In this document: one piece after another, positions 8,806 through 17,705 of the stretch
How positions within the stretch are numbered: position 1 is the first letter of the stretch
Layout: every line of letters begins with the position of its first letter
Assembly (NCBI RefSeq): GCF_043555875.1
Contig: NZ_JBIGHW010000002.1
Coordinates: 310,001-374,000 of the forward strand
Direction: 5' to 3'
From: Pelomonas margarita
GTDB lineage: Bacteria > Pseudomonadota > Gammaproteobacteria > Burkholderiales > Burkholderiaceae_C
Length of the DNA: 64,000 nt
Notes under the pieces: generated by a model
Database searches by the model: none
What the model saw: the letters and a program-made list of their open reading frames with translations, nothing else
Told to the model about the DNA's origin: nothing
Program-made: the position numbers and the translations under genes

Positions 8806-9791
8806 TGAACCCCAAGCTCATCGGCTACGCCGCGCTCTTCATCGGCATCGCGCTGCTGCCTGCGCTGGGCGCCTATCCCATCTTCGTCATGAAGGTGCTG
8901 TGCTACGCGCTGTTCGCCTGCGCCTTCAACCTGCTGGTGGGCTTCACCGGCCTGCTGTCCTTCGGCCATGCGGCCTTCCTGGGCACGGCGGCCTATGTGT
9001 GCGGCCATGCGCTCAAGGTCTGGGGCCTGCCCACGCCGGTGGGCCTCGTCGTCGGCGCGCTGGCCGCGGCCGGCGTGGGCCTGGTGTTCGGACTGCTGGC
9101 CATCCGCCGCTCGGGCATCTACTTCTCGATGATCACGCTGGCGCTGGCGCAGATGCTGTACTTCTTCTTCCTGCAGGCGCCATTCACCGGCGGCGAGGAC
9201 GGGCTGCAAAGCGTGCCGCGCGGCAGCTTCCTGGGGCTGGACCTCAGCAGCGACCTGACGCTGTACTACGTCGTGCTGGGCATCTTCATCGCCGCCTTCT
9301 GGCTGATCTACCGCATCGTGCATTCGCCCTTCGGCCAGGTGCTCACCAGCATCCGCGAGAACGAGGCCCGCGCCACCTCGCTGGGCTATGACACGGCCCA
9401 CTTCAAGCTGCTGGCCTTCGTGCTGTCCGCCGGCCTGGCGGGCCTGGCCGGCGCCACCAAGACGCTGATGCTGGGCTTCGCCACGCTGACCGACGCGATC
9501 TGGACCACCTCCGGCCTCGTCATCCTGATGACGCTGGTGGGCGGCATGGGCACGCTGGTGGGCCCCATGGTGGGCGCGCTGGTCATCATCGCGCTGGAGA
9601 ACAAGATCGGCGACGCCGGCAAGTGGCTGGCCGACACCACCGGCATGGCCTGGTTCAACGGCCTGGGCGAGTCGGTCAGCCTGGTCACCGGCCTGATCTT
9701 CATCGTCTGCGTGCTGGCCTTCCGCCGTGGCCTCGTGGGCGAGGCCATGGCGCTGTGGGACAAGCGCCGCGCCGGCAGCCCGGCGCGCTGA
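8805..9791 (+). CDS. LivM-type ABC transporter permease (transporter 2)
   Basis: 328 residues. LivM hallmarks are LVGFTGLLSFGHAAFLGTAAY, FTGGEDGLQSV, SPFGQVLTSIRENEARATSLGY and LVGGMGTLVGPMVGALV. The ATG at 8805 overlaps the livH2 stop by one base, so the pair is translationally coupled. It is the last clear gene of the transporter block. Together with the preceding four genes it forms a complete second importer. Confidence 0.93.
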   Translation: MNPKLIGYAALFIGIALLPALGAYPIFVMKVLCYALFACAFNLLVGFTGLLSFGHAAFLGTAAYVCGHALKVWGLPTPVGLVVGALAAAGVGLVFGLLAIRRSGIYFSMITLALAQMLYFFFLQAPFTGGEDGLQSVPRGSFLGLDLSSDLTLYYVVLGIFIAAFWLIYRIVHSPFGQVLTSIRENEARATSLGYDTAHFKLLAFVLSAGLAGLAGATKTLMLGFATLTDAIWTTSGLVILMTLVGGMGTLVGPMVGALVIIALENKIGDAGKWLADTTGMAWFNGLGESVSLVTGLIFIVCVLAFRRGLVGEAMALWDKRRAGSPAR

Positions 9792-10107
9792 CGCCACAAG
9801 TGCACTGACCCCGCAGACTGCTGCCACCACGCCGTCAGCAATCACCTGCAAGTTAGGGGGACCGCTGCGCGGGGCCTTGGCTCACCATGCAGCCATGTTC
9901 TCGCCCGCCCGCCTTCGCGTTGGTGCCGCCCTGCTGGCGGCGCTGCTGGGCATGCTCGTGCCGCTGAGCGAGACGCACCGGCCCCTGCTCGATGAGCCGC
10001 TGGCCATGCAGACACTGCAGCGCTGAGCTGCCATCCCCAACCTGGGGAATCTGACCCGGCCGGGCGCCCGCCACGCCTCCCTACACTCGCCCGGCACTCA
10101 GCAGGGG
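9792..10107. other. 316-base spacer between the transporter block and the macroglobulin gene
   Basis: I see no strong terminator here. An inverted repeat CCCCAACCTGGGG lies near 10036-10048. The only coding candidate is the weak short frame listed at 9895-10026. The promoter for the large gene at 10114 should be in this spacer, but no convincing -35/-10 pair stands out. Confidence 0.5.
9895..10026 (+). CDS. Possible small membrane-anchored peptide (43 residues)
   Basis: Short frame MFSPARLRVGAALLAALLG... with one hydrophobic segment (about residues 8-24) followed by a hydrophilic tail rich in Leu and Glu. There is no clear ribosome site before the ATG, and GC-rich DNA yields such frames by chance. 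It would be a secreted or single-pass peptide if real. No family was recognised. Confidence 0.2.
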   Translation: MFSPARLRVGAALLAALLGMLVPLSETHRPLLDEPLAMQTLQR

Positions 10108-10113
10108 ATGGTG

Positions 10114-13100
10114 ATGGCTTCCAGCGTCGTGAAGGCCGCCGCAGCGGCGGTGGTGGTGGCCGGTGTGGCCGTGGCGGGCACCCTTGGGTGGCAGCACTTC
10201 CGGCAGCCCGGCCTGCCCAGCAGCACCGAGATCGGCGCCGAGGAAGCGGCCTTCGCGTTCACCGAGTGCAAGGCGCGGCTGCTGGACGGCTCGCCCGCCA
10301 TCGCCGTGATGTTCACGCAGGCGCTGGACCGCCGGCAGGACTTCGGCGCGCTGCTGAGCGCCGCCGAAGGTACGCCCGGCGACAAGGCCGACCCCAACGA
10401 CCCCTCATCCAAGGCTGCGCCGGCCGACCCGGCCAGCTTCAAGCCGCTGGCGGCGCGCTGGGTGCTGGGCGACAACCCGCGCGTTCTCTACCTGCCCTTC
10501 GTCACGCCGGAGCGCGCCTACCGCATCACGATGAACGCAGGCCTGGCGTCGCGCTCGGGCGCCAAGCTGGCCACGCCGCAGACCTGCGACGCCGCCAGCG
10601 AGGCCATGCCGGCCAGCTTCTACTTCGCCAGCCGCGGCCTGGTGCTGCCGGCCGGCCAGAACGGCGGCCTGCCGGTGGTCAGCATCAACACACCCGAGGT
10701 GGACGTGCAGTTCCTGCGCGTGAAGCCGGCCTCGCTGCCGGCCTTCCTGGAGCAGGTGGGCGGGCGGCGCGAGCGCCAGGGGCGGGACAACACCGACGAC
10801 GAAGGCCCCTACTACGACGGCTGGGGCGACAACCAGCGCCGCCTCAAGGGCACCGTGGGCGGCTGGGTGCTGGACGAGCTGCGCGAGATGACCGACAGCG
10901 TCTACCTCACCCGCTTCAAGACCGACGAGCGGCCCAACCGCCGCAACGTCAGCTTCCTGCCGGTGGAGAAAATCGCGGCGCTGCAGGAACCCGGCGTCTA
11001 CGTGGCCATCATGAGCCAGCCCGGTCGCTTCGGCTGGGACTACCAGGTCACGCACTACTACGTCACCGACATCGGCCTGCACCTGCGCCGCCACGCCGCG
11101 CAGCTGGACGTGTTCACCACCTCGCTGAAGAACGGCCGCGCGCTCGGCGGCATCGAGCTCAGCCTGGTGGACGAGACCGGCAAGGCACTGGCACAGGCCC
11201 AGACCGACGGCAACGGCCACGCGGTTTTCCAGGGCAGCAGCGACAAGGCCCGCGCCGTGCTCGCCCGCCAGGGGCGCGAGATGTCGGTGCTGTCGCTGCG
11301 CGACGCGGCGCTGGACCTCAGCGAGTTCGACGCCACCGGCCACCCCTCCCGCAGCAACAAGCTCTTCGTCTACGCCGGCCGCGACCTCTACAGCCCCGGC
11401 GAGAGCTTTCAGGTGTCGGTGCTGTCGCGTGACGCCGACGGCCGCCTGCCGGCCAAACTGCTGCCGCTGACGCTCACCGTCAAGAAGCCGGACGGCAGCA
11501 AGCTCGTCGAGCAACTGGTGCAACCGACCCAAGGCACGACGGGCCGCCCCGAGGGCCTTGAGCCCCCGCGGGGGGTGGGTCAGGCGCAGCCTGGCCCTGG
11601 GGGCCCACAGGCTCGGGGGCCGGGCTACTTCCAGCATGGCATCACGCTGCCGGCCGACGCGCCGACCGGCGGCTGGACGCTGCAAGCCCGCGTGGACCCG
11701 GCAGCAAAGACCCCCGATGCGCAGTGGGCCTTCAAGGTGGAGGAATTCCTGCCCGAGCGCATGAAGCTCACGCTGACGGCGCCCGAGGCGCCGCTGCAGG
11801 GCGAGGTCAGCCTGCCCGTGCAGGTGCAGGGCGACTACCTCTACGGCGCCCCCGCGGCCGGCAACACGCTGCAGGCCACGGTGGCCTCCGAGCGCCTGGC
11901 CAACCCGCTGCCGCAGAAGCTGCCGGGCTATGTGTTCGGCGACTTTGCCGACGACAAGGCCCGCGCGCGCCAGGACCTGGGCGAGCAGACGCTGGACGAC
12001 AGTGGCCAGACCACCGTGCAGCTCAGCGCCAACCTGGCCGAGCGCCACTCGCCCATGCGCGTGCGCGGCGCGTTCAGTCTGCTGGAGAGCGGCGGCCGGC
12101 CCGTCGTGCGCAGCCTGGAGCGCACCTGGTGGCCGGCGCCCGCGCTCGTCGCCGTGCGCCCGCTGTTCGACCGCCATGTCGCACCCGAGGGCGGCCTGGC
12201 CGGCTTCGAGCTGCAGCGTGTGGACGCCACCGGCGCCTTCAAGCCCGCCAAGGACTTGAAGCTCACCCTCACCTACGAGGAGCGCCAGTGGTACTGGCGC
12301 TATGACGAGGGCCGTGGCTGGCACTCCGGCTTCAACACCACGGACGAACTCGTCGAGGCCCGCACGCTGAACCTCAGCGCCAAGACCACCCTCAACCTGC
12401 CTGTGAAGTGGGGCCGCTACCGCCTGGAGATCGAGGACCCGGCCACCCGGCAGACGCTGCGCTATGGCTTCTACGCCGGCTACGGGGCGCAGGACGCCGA
12501 CGACATCGGCAACCGCCCCGACCGCGTGCAGCTGCAGCTCAAGGGCGCGCCCTTCAAGCCGGGCGACACCGCCAAGCTCACCCTCAAGCCGCCGCACGAC
12601 GGCGAGGCCATCGTCACCGTGGAAGGCGACCGCGTGCTGTGGAGCCGGCGCGTCGGCGTGAAGGCCTCGGGCACCGAGCTGGACATTCCGGTCGATGCCG
12701 CCTGGGCGCGCAACGACCTGTACGTGACCGTGGCCGCCTTCCGCCCCGGCAGCCAGGGCGACCGCGTGACACCAGCCCGCGCGCTGGGCCTGGTGCACCT
12801 GCCGCTGTACCGCGAGGACCGCAAGCTCAAGGTGGCGCTGGAGGCACCGGCCAAGACACAGCCCTCCACCACGCTGCCGGTCAAGGTCAAGGTGCCCCAG
12901 CTGGCCGGCAAGAGCGCCGTGGTGACGCTGTCGGCCGTGGATCTGGGCATTCTCAGCATCACCAACTTCAAGACGCCCGACCCGGCCGACTTCTTCTTCG
13001 GCAAGCACCGCTACGGCGCCGACCTGCTGGACCTCTACGGCCGCCTCATCGAGAAGATGGACGGCAACACCGCGCAGCAACGCTTCGGCGGCGACGCCGG

Positions 13101-15279
13101 CAAGCGCGACACGCAAAGCCTGCCGCGCAAGCTGCTGCTGGTGGATGTGTTCAGCGGCCCCGTCGTGCTGGACGCCAAGGGCGAGGCCAACGTGCCCGTC
13201 AAGCTGCCCGACTTCAACGGCACGCTGCGGCTGATGGCCGTCGTCAGCAGTGCCGACAGCTACGGCAGCACGCAGGCCGACACCGTCGTCGCCGCGCCGC
13301 TGGTGGCCGAGCTCAACATGCCGCGCTTCATCGCCCCCGGCGACAAGGCCACGCTGGCCGTGGACGTCACCAACCTCAGCGGCTCGCCGCAGGAGGTGCG
13401 CGTGGCGCTGTCGGCCACCGGGCCCGTGCGGGTCACCGGCGCGACCGACAGCATCAAGCTCGCCGACAAGCAGCGCCACATCCTGCGCTTCCAGGCCGAG
13501 GCGCTGGACGCCTACGGCCTGGCACCGCTCAAGCTCACCGTCAGCGCCGGGCCCTTGAGCCTGGTGCGCGAGGCCGCGCTGCAGGTGCAGCCCGTCACGC
13601 CGCTGACGCGCGACAGCCGCCGCATCCGCCTGGAGCCCGGCGCCACGCAGGCCGTGGACCGAGCGCTGCTGGACGCCTACTGGCCCGGCTCCGCCACGCT
13701 GGCGCTGAGCGTGGCCAACACGCCGCCCATCGACATCCAGGCCCAGGTGCGCGGCCTGCTCACCTATCCTTACGGCTGCCTGGAGCAGACCACCTCCAGC
13801 GCCTACCCGCTGCTCTTCATCGACGACGCCGCCGCCCAGCGCTGGGGCCTGACGCCCGTGCCGCGCGACGAGCGCGCCAAGCGGCTGGAAGGCGCCTTCG
13901 CCCGGCTCGCCGGCATGCAGCAGGCGCGCGGCGGCTACGGCCTGTGGGCGGCCGACAACCCCTACGAAGCCTGGCTCAGCGCCTACGTCACCGGCTTCCT
14001 GCAGGACGCGCGCGACGCCGGCTTCGCCGTGCCCGAGGCCCAGCTCGCCAAGTCACTGGGCGGCCTGACCGAGCAGTTCCAGCGCAGCCCTGGCCAGCAG
14101 GTCACGCCGCCGGCCGCCCCGCGCCGCAACGACAAGGGCGCCCTCGCCGACTACCGCGAGGCCGAGGTGCTGCGCCTGGCCCACCAGCGCTTTGCCGAGG
14201 CCGCGCACGCCGGCTACATCCTGGCCCGCGAGCAGAAGGCGCCGCTGGCCACGCTGCGCACGCTGCACGACAAGCACCGCGCAAGCGCCCTGAGCCCGCT
14301 GCCGCTGGTGCAGCTGTCCCTCGCGCTGAAGCTGATGGGCGACCAGGCCCGCGCCCAGGCCGCGTTGGAGGACGCCATGGCCCGCCCCTATGGCTACCAG
14401 CCCGACGACGCCGGCTGGGGCCCATGGCTGGGCGACTACGGCTCCCGCATCCGCGACCGCGCCATGGCCTACGCGCTGCTGCTGCGCCACCAGGTGGCGC
14501 ACGACAAGCGCGAGAACCTGCTGTTCGACCTGGCCGACGACTTCCGCCAGCGTAGCCACTACTCCACGCAGGAGCGGCTGGCGCTGTTCCTGGCGGTGCA
14601 GGCCGCCACACAAGGCGCCGGCAAGGACGACCGCTGGAAGACCACGCTCACCGTCGGCCCCAAGGCCGACGCCTGGGCCGGCAGCGGCAACGGACAGCAG
14701 AGCTTCGACATCGGGCAGCTGCGCGCCGGCCTCGCGCTGAAGAACGACGGCGACAAGCCGCTCTACCTGGACATCACCGCCCAGGGCTACCCCGTCAAGC
14801 CGCTGGCGCCCAGCGCCGAGCGCATTTCGGTGGAGCGCACGCTGTTCACCACCGACGGCAAGCCCGTGGCCACGCGGCAGTTCAGCACCGGCGAGATGCT
14901 CGTCGTGCGCCTGCGCGTGAAAGCCACCCAGGCCATCAAGGACGGCCTGGTGGTGGACCGCATCCCCGCCGGCTTCGAGATCGAGAACCTCAACCTCAGC
15001 CAGGGCCCGCAGGCCGGCGAGTTCGCGGTGGATGGCGTCAACGTGGCGCAGGCCAATGCCAACGAACGCATCGTCCACACCGAATACCGCGACGACCGCT
15101 TCGTCGCCGCCGCGCGGCTGGGTTCACCGCTGGACCTGTTCTACCTGGTGCGCGTCGTCACGCCCGGGCGCTACGTCGTGCCGGCGACGTTTGCGGAGGA
15201 CATGTACCGGCCGGAGATCAGGGGGGTGGGCAAGGCCGAAGGGGAGATCGTGGTGGTGGACAAGAAGGCTGCGCCGTGA
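10114..15279 (+). CDS. Bacterial alpha-2-macroglobulin family protein (YfhM-like) with intact thioester site
   Basis: 1721 residues. An N-terminal hydrophobic segment (about residues 5-25) directs it to the periplasm; no lipobox Cys is present, so it would be anchored or secreted. The thioester motif GCLEQ (Cys at codon 13777-13779, about residue 1222) is preserved. Bacterial macroglobulins trap invading proteases through this bond. Macroglobulin-like beta domains fill the first two thirds and the alpha-helical thioester domain follows (LLTYPYGCLEQTTSSAYPLL). The second ATG at 10114 is preferred, since AGGGG lies six bases before it; 10108 is the alternative. The usual partner penicillin-binding protein 1C is not next to it. 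A GC-rich insertion lies at about residues 470-505. Confidence 0.93.
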   Translation: MASSVVKAAAAAVVVAGVAVAGTLGWQHFRQPGLPSSTEIGAEEAAFAFTECKARLLDGSPAIAVMFTQALDRRQDFGALLSAAEGTPGDKADPNDPSSKAAPADPASFKPLAARWVLGDNPRVLYLPFVTPERAYRITMNAGLASRSGAKLATPQTCDAASEAMPASFYFASRGLVLPAGQNGGLPVVSINTPEVDVQFLRVKPASLPAFLEQVGGRRERQGRDNTDDEGPYYDGWGDNQRRLKGTVGGWVLDELREMTDSVYLTRFKTDERPNRRNVSFLPVEKIAALQEPGVYVAIMSQPGRFGWDYQVTHYYVTDIGLHLRRHAAQLDVFTTSLKNGRALGGIELSLVDETGKALAQAQTDGNGHAVFQGSSDKARAVLARQGREMSVLSLRDAALDLSEFDATGHPSRSNKLFVYAGRDLYSPGESFQVSVLSRDADGRLPAKLLPLTLTVKKPDGSKLVEQLVQPTQGTTGRPEGLEPPRGVGQAQPGPGGPQARGPGYFQHGITLPADAPTGGWTLQARVDPAAKTPDAQWAFKVEEFLPERMKLTLTAPEAPLQGEVSLPVQVQGDYLYGAPAAGNTLQATVASERLANPLPQKLPGYVFGDFADDKARARQDLGEQTLDDSGQTTVQLSANLAERHSPMRVRGAFSLLESGGRPVVRSLERTWWPAPALVAVRPLFDRHVAPEGGLAGFELQRVDATGAFKPAKDLKLTLTYEERQWYWRYDEGRGWHSGFNTTDELVEARTLNLSAKTTLNLPVKWGRYRLEIEDPATRQTLRYGFYAGYGAQDADDIGNRPDRVQLQLKGAPFKPGDTAKLTLKPPHDGEAIVTVEGDRVLWSRRVGVKASGTELDIPVDAAWARNDLYVTVAAFRPGSQGDRVTPARALGLVHLPLYREDRKLKVALEAPAKTQPSTTLPVKVKVPQLAGKSAVVTLSAVDLGILSITNFKTPDPADFFFGKHRYGADLLDLYGRLIEKMDGNTAQQRFGGDAGKRDTQSLPRKLLLVDVFSGPVVLDAKGEANVPVKLPDFNGTLRLMAVVSSADSYGSTQADTVVAAPLVAELNMPRFIAPGDKATLAVDVTNLSGSPQEVRVALSATGPVRVTGATDSIKLADKQRHILRFQAEALDAYGLAPLKLTVSAGPLSLVREAALQVQPVTPLTRDSRRIRLEPGATQAVDRALLDAYWPGSATLALSVANTPPIDIQAQVRGLLTYPYGCLEQTTSSAYPLLFIDDAAAQRWGLTPVPRDERAKRLEGAFARLAGMQQARGGYGLWAADNPYEAWLSAYVTGFLQDARDAGFAVPEAQLAKSLGGLTEQFQRSPGQQVTPPAAPRRNDKGALADYREAEVLRLAHQRFAEAAHAGYILAREQKAPLATLRTLHDKHRASALSPLPLVQLSLALKLMGDQARAQAALEDAMARPYGYQPDDAGWGPWLGDYGSRIRDRAMAYALLLRHQVAHDKRENLLFDLADDFRQRSHYSTQERLALFLAVQAATQGAGKDDRWKTTLTVGPKADAWAGSGNGQQSFDIGQLRAGLALKNDGDKPLYLDITAQGYPVKPLAPSAERISVERTLFTTDGKPVATRQFSTGEMLVVRLRVKATQAIKDGLVVDRIPAGFEIENLNLSQGPQAGEFAVDGVNVAQANANERIVHTEYRDDRFVAAARLGSPLDLFYLVRVVTPGRYVVPATFAEDMYRPEIRGVGKAEGEIVVVDKKAAP
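11521..11628 (+). repeat. In-frame GC-rich palindromic insertion inside the macroglobulin gene
   Basis: Within the macroglobulin coding sequence this stretch contains the perfect palindrome CCCCCGCGGGGG and further inverted G/C runs such as GGCCCTGGGGGCCC. It encodes a Gly/Pro/Gln-rich segment (GRPEGLEPPRG..., then QAQPGPGGPQARG) unlike the surrounding beta-domain sequence. Length and frame are compatible with continued translation. It looks like an extragenic-type repeat that landed in frame in a surface loop. Confidence 0.5.
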
Positions 15280-15420
15280 TGCGCTGCAACCAGCGCATGA
15301 CTCGCAGCTTGGGGTGAGCTCGCGCCCCCCCCAACCATCGACCTGCCACCGGGTCACCCGGGCACCTGGGTTGAGGTTCACGGCGTTCACCGCAACCGAC
15401 AGGCTCGGCGTCATCACCCC

Positions 15421-16197
15421 TCAACCCAACCCCTCCGCCAACGCCGCCCGCGTGACCTCATCCGACGGAAACAGGTGCTCCACCTTCAGCGACGCCAGCG
15501 TGATGTCCAGCGGCGTGCCGAAGCTGGTGATGGTGGAGAAGAAGCTCAGCACGCGGCCGTCGGCCGCGCGCAAGCGGAAGGCCAGCACGGGCAGCAGGCT
15601 GGCGGCCTGCGGGGCGGCCCAGGCGGTGAGCGTGGGGCGCAACTCGTCCAGCAGCGCGCGCAGCCGGGGCAGGTGCTCGGCCTCGCGGCTGGCGCGGCCC
15701 CACATCTCGTTGCACAGCCAGGCTTCGTCCACGCACAGCGAGCGCAGGCCGCCGGGCGCGAAGAAGGCGCGCAGCAGGTTCAGCGGCCCGGCCAGCAGGT
15801 CCTGCGCCGGCAGGCCCAGCAGCACCAGCAGGCGCGCCAGGCCGGCGTTGGCCATGACGACGTTGTACTCACCGTCCAGCACCAGCGCCGGGGCGGCGCC
15901 GTTGGCGTGGATGAGCTGGGCCAGCGCGGCCCGCACGGGCGCCATCTCGGGCGCGTCCAGCGGGCGTTCGGCGTGCGCGGGCGCGTAGCCGGCGGCCAGC
16001 AGCGCCTGGTTGCGCTCTTCCAGCGAGGCGCCCAGCGCATCCAGCAGCGCGATCAGCGTCTCGCGGCCGGCGCGGGCGCGGCCGGTCTCGATGCAGCTGA
16101 GGTGGCGTTGCGACACGCCGGCCCGCAGCGACAGCTCCAGCTGGCTGACGCGGCGCGACTTGCGCAGGGCGGCGAACGTGGCGGTCATGCGGCGCAT
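15421..16197 (-). CDS. XRE-family regulator with MmyB-like ligand-binding domain
   Basis: 258 residues. An N-terminal helix-turn-helix (about residues 10-60, SQLELSLRAGVSQRHLSCIETGRA) is followed by a PAS-like MmyB ligand-binding domain (LVLDGEYNVVMANAGLARLL, then LRSLCVDEAWLCNEMWGRA). MmyB regulators are commonly divergent from the gene they control, as here: DUF2834 starts 103 bases away. Start 16197 is used; ATG 16188 (MTATFAALRKSR) is an equally good alternative. A perfect inverted repeat in the shared promoter region is the likely operator. Confidence 0.88.
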   Translation of the reverse strand: MRRMTATFAALRKSRRVSQLELSLRAGVSQRHLSCIETGRARAGRETLIALLDALGASLEERNQALLAAGYAPAHAERPLDAPEMAPVRAALAQLIHANGAAPALVLDGEYNVVMANAGLARLLVLLGLPAQDLLAGPLNLLRAFFAPGGLRSLCVDEAWLCNEMWGRASREAEHLPRLRALLDELRPTLTAWAAPQAASLLPVLAFRLRAADGRVLSFFSTITSFGTPLDITLASLKVEHLFPSDEVTRAALAEGLG

Positions 16198-16223
16198 TCT
16201 GCGGTGCGGCCCGCGGCGCGGCC

Positions 16224-16240
16224 ATGACCTGCGAGGTCAT
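16224..16240. promoter_or_regulatory. Perfect inverted repeat, probable operator of the MmyB-type regulator
   Basis: ATGACCT-GCG-AGGTCAT is a perfect 7-3-7 dyad lying between the divergent regulator and the DUF2834 gene, 27 bases from the regulator start and 60 from the DUF2834 start. Position, symmetry and size fit a dimeric helix-turn-helix operator. Assignment to this regulator is inference from position. Confidence 0.7.
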
Positions 16241-16299
16241 TGCGGCGATGTGCTGCGCTGCCGAGCATGGCGCCACCCTCAACCCATCTGGAGATCGCC

Positions 16300-16623
16300 A
16301 TGCGCCCTGCCCCCTTCACCCTGCTCGCCCTCGGCCTCGTGTTCGCCGCGTTCGGGGCCTACTCGCTGTACGCGCTGTGGGCCGTGGGCTATGTCGGCAT
16401 CTGGCAGGCTGGCATGGCCAGCGTGGGCGCCTGGCAGCTGTTGCTGGACCTCGTGCTGATGTCGCTCATCGCGCTGGCCTGGCTGGTGCAGGACGCGCGC
16501 CGCACGGGGCGCAAGGCCTGGCCTTTCGTCGTGATGACGCTGGCCGTGGGCTCGTTCGGGCCGCTGCTGTACCTGCTGCTGGCGCCGCGCCACCCGGCCG
16601 GTGTGGCGGCACTGCAGCCCTGA
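16300..16623 (+). CDS. DUF2834-like small membrane protein
   Basis: 107 residues with three hydrophobic helices (about 5-30, 40-65, 75-95), inner membrane. The pattern ALWAVGYVGIWQAG..., LVQDARRTGRKAW and GSFGPLLYLLL fits the DUF2834 family, whose function is unknown. The ATG at 16300 follows TGGAG. It is divergent from the MmyB-type regulator with a palindromic operator candidate between them, so it is its probable target. Confidence 0.8.
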   Translation: MRPAPFTLLALGLVFAAFGAYSLYALWAVGYVGIWQAGMASVGAWQLLLDLVLMSLIALAWLVQDARRTGRKAWPFVVMTLAVGSFGPLLYLLLAPRHPAGVAALQP

Positions 16624-16851
16624 GCATGGGCACTGGCCGTGACGGCCAGCAAGGGCAAGACCTGGCCCCAAAGTCGTGAACTGTGTCGCGGTTGGCGCCG
16701 CGAACCCGCCATTCGCGGGGGTGCTCGCCCCCGGGCTCGCGGGGGCCTACCTGCCATCGGAGCGATACGTCAACCCCTACATTGCAAGCCGCTTTGTAGC
16801 CGCCCAGCCTGAGGCGGCGCACCACACACAACCGATGCTGCGGGAGCTCCC

Positions 16852-17547
16852 ATGACTGCCATTCACCACTTTCTGTCCCGCGCCAGCCTGACCGGCGTGC
16901 TGGCGGCTGCGGCCCTGGCGGCCACGCCTGCGGCGCAGGCTGGCGTCGTCGTGGGTTGGGCCTTTGACAACGCGACGACGAACCAGCTGACCAACATCGC
17001 GGCCTCGACGGTGGCGTCCGGCGTCACCAACGCCAGCTTCAGCGCGCCCAACCACGGCGTGGTGGATTGGCATGGCGCCCTTGGCAACAAGGTGCTGTTG
17101 ACGCGCTTCTTCGACAACGGCGCCACGGTGCCGTCGATGTCGTTCACGCTGGCCGACACGTTCGACAACCTGACGCTGTCGTTCACGACGTACCACAACC
17201 ACAACCCTGGCTTCCCGACGTACCAGCAGTACAAGTACGCGGTGCAGATCAACGACGGCAGCGGCTGGACCAACCTAATGGCCGACCTGATCGCCTCCAA
17301 CGCCACACGCGCGCTGGCCGTCGACGTGCCGCTGACCGCAAGCCTGGGCCCGGGCACCTACAGCATGCGCTGGATCGGCTACGGCTACGCCTACGGCACC
17401 AACTCCAACACCGAGTACTTCGCGCTGGACAACGTCACGCTGAGCACGGCCACGGCCGCCGCCAACACGGTGCCCGAGCCGGCCAGCCTGGCCCTGGTCG
17501 GCCTGGCCCTGGCCGGTGTGGCCGCCCTGCGCCGCAAGCGCGCCTGA
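16852..17547 (+). CDS. PEP-CTERM sorting domain protein
   Basis: 231 residues: signal peptide (cleavage after AQA, about residue 30), a secreted beta-rich domain of unknown function, then VPEPASLALVGLALAGVAALRRKRA. That C-terminus has the PEP motif, a hydrophobic helix and a basic tail recognised by exosortase. Such proteins are cleaved at the inner membrane and exported, usually in exopolysaccharide-producing bacteria. The exosortase is not in this window. The start follows GGGAG. It is followed 158 bases later by a second PEP-CTERM gene without sequence similarity outside the sorting signal. Confidence 0.93.
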   Translation: MTAIHHFLSRASLTGVLAAAALAATPAAQAGVVVGWAFDNATTNQLTNIAASTVASGVTNASFSAPNHGVVDWHGALGNKVLLTRFFDNGATVPSMSFTLADTFDNLTLSFTTYHNHNPGFPTYQQYKYAVQINDGSGWTNLMADLIASNATRALAVDVPLTASLGPGTYSMRWIGYGYAYGTNSNTEYFALDNVTLSTATAAANTVPEPASLALVGLALAGVAALRRKRA

Positions 17548-17705
17548 GGCCGGGCGGGGCAGGACACGGTGGCCGCCACGCGCCATCGTTAATCGGGAGG
17601 ATGGCGTGGGGTTCTATCGCCCACGCCTCGGGGGCTGTACATGGAGGCAGCGGCCGCTAACGTCCGCGACCGCACAACGTCCATCCCAAGCCCAGGGGCT
17701 TCACT

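Noticed and set aside
16689..16755. G/C-rich hairpin block before PEP-CTERM gene 1 as a copy of the E repeat
   Set aside because: It forms GGGGG..CCCCC stems but shares neither the CCCCTCG start nor the CTTGGG end of E1-E3.
16624..16851. Sigma-54 promoter for PEP-CTERM genes
   Set aside because: No TGGCAC-N5-TTGC-type pair could be found upstream of any of the three genes.
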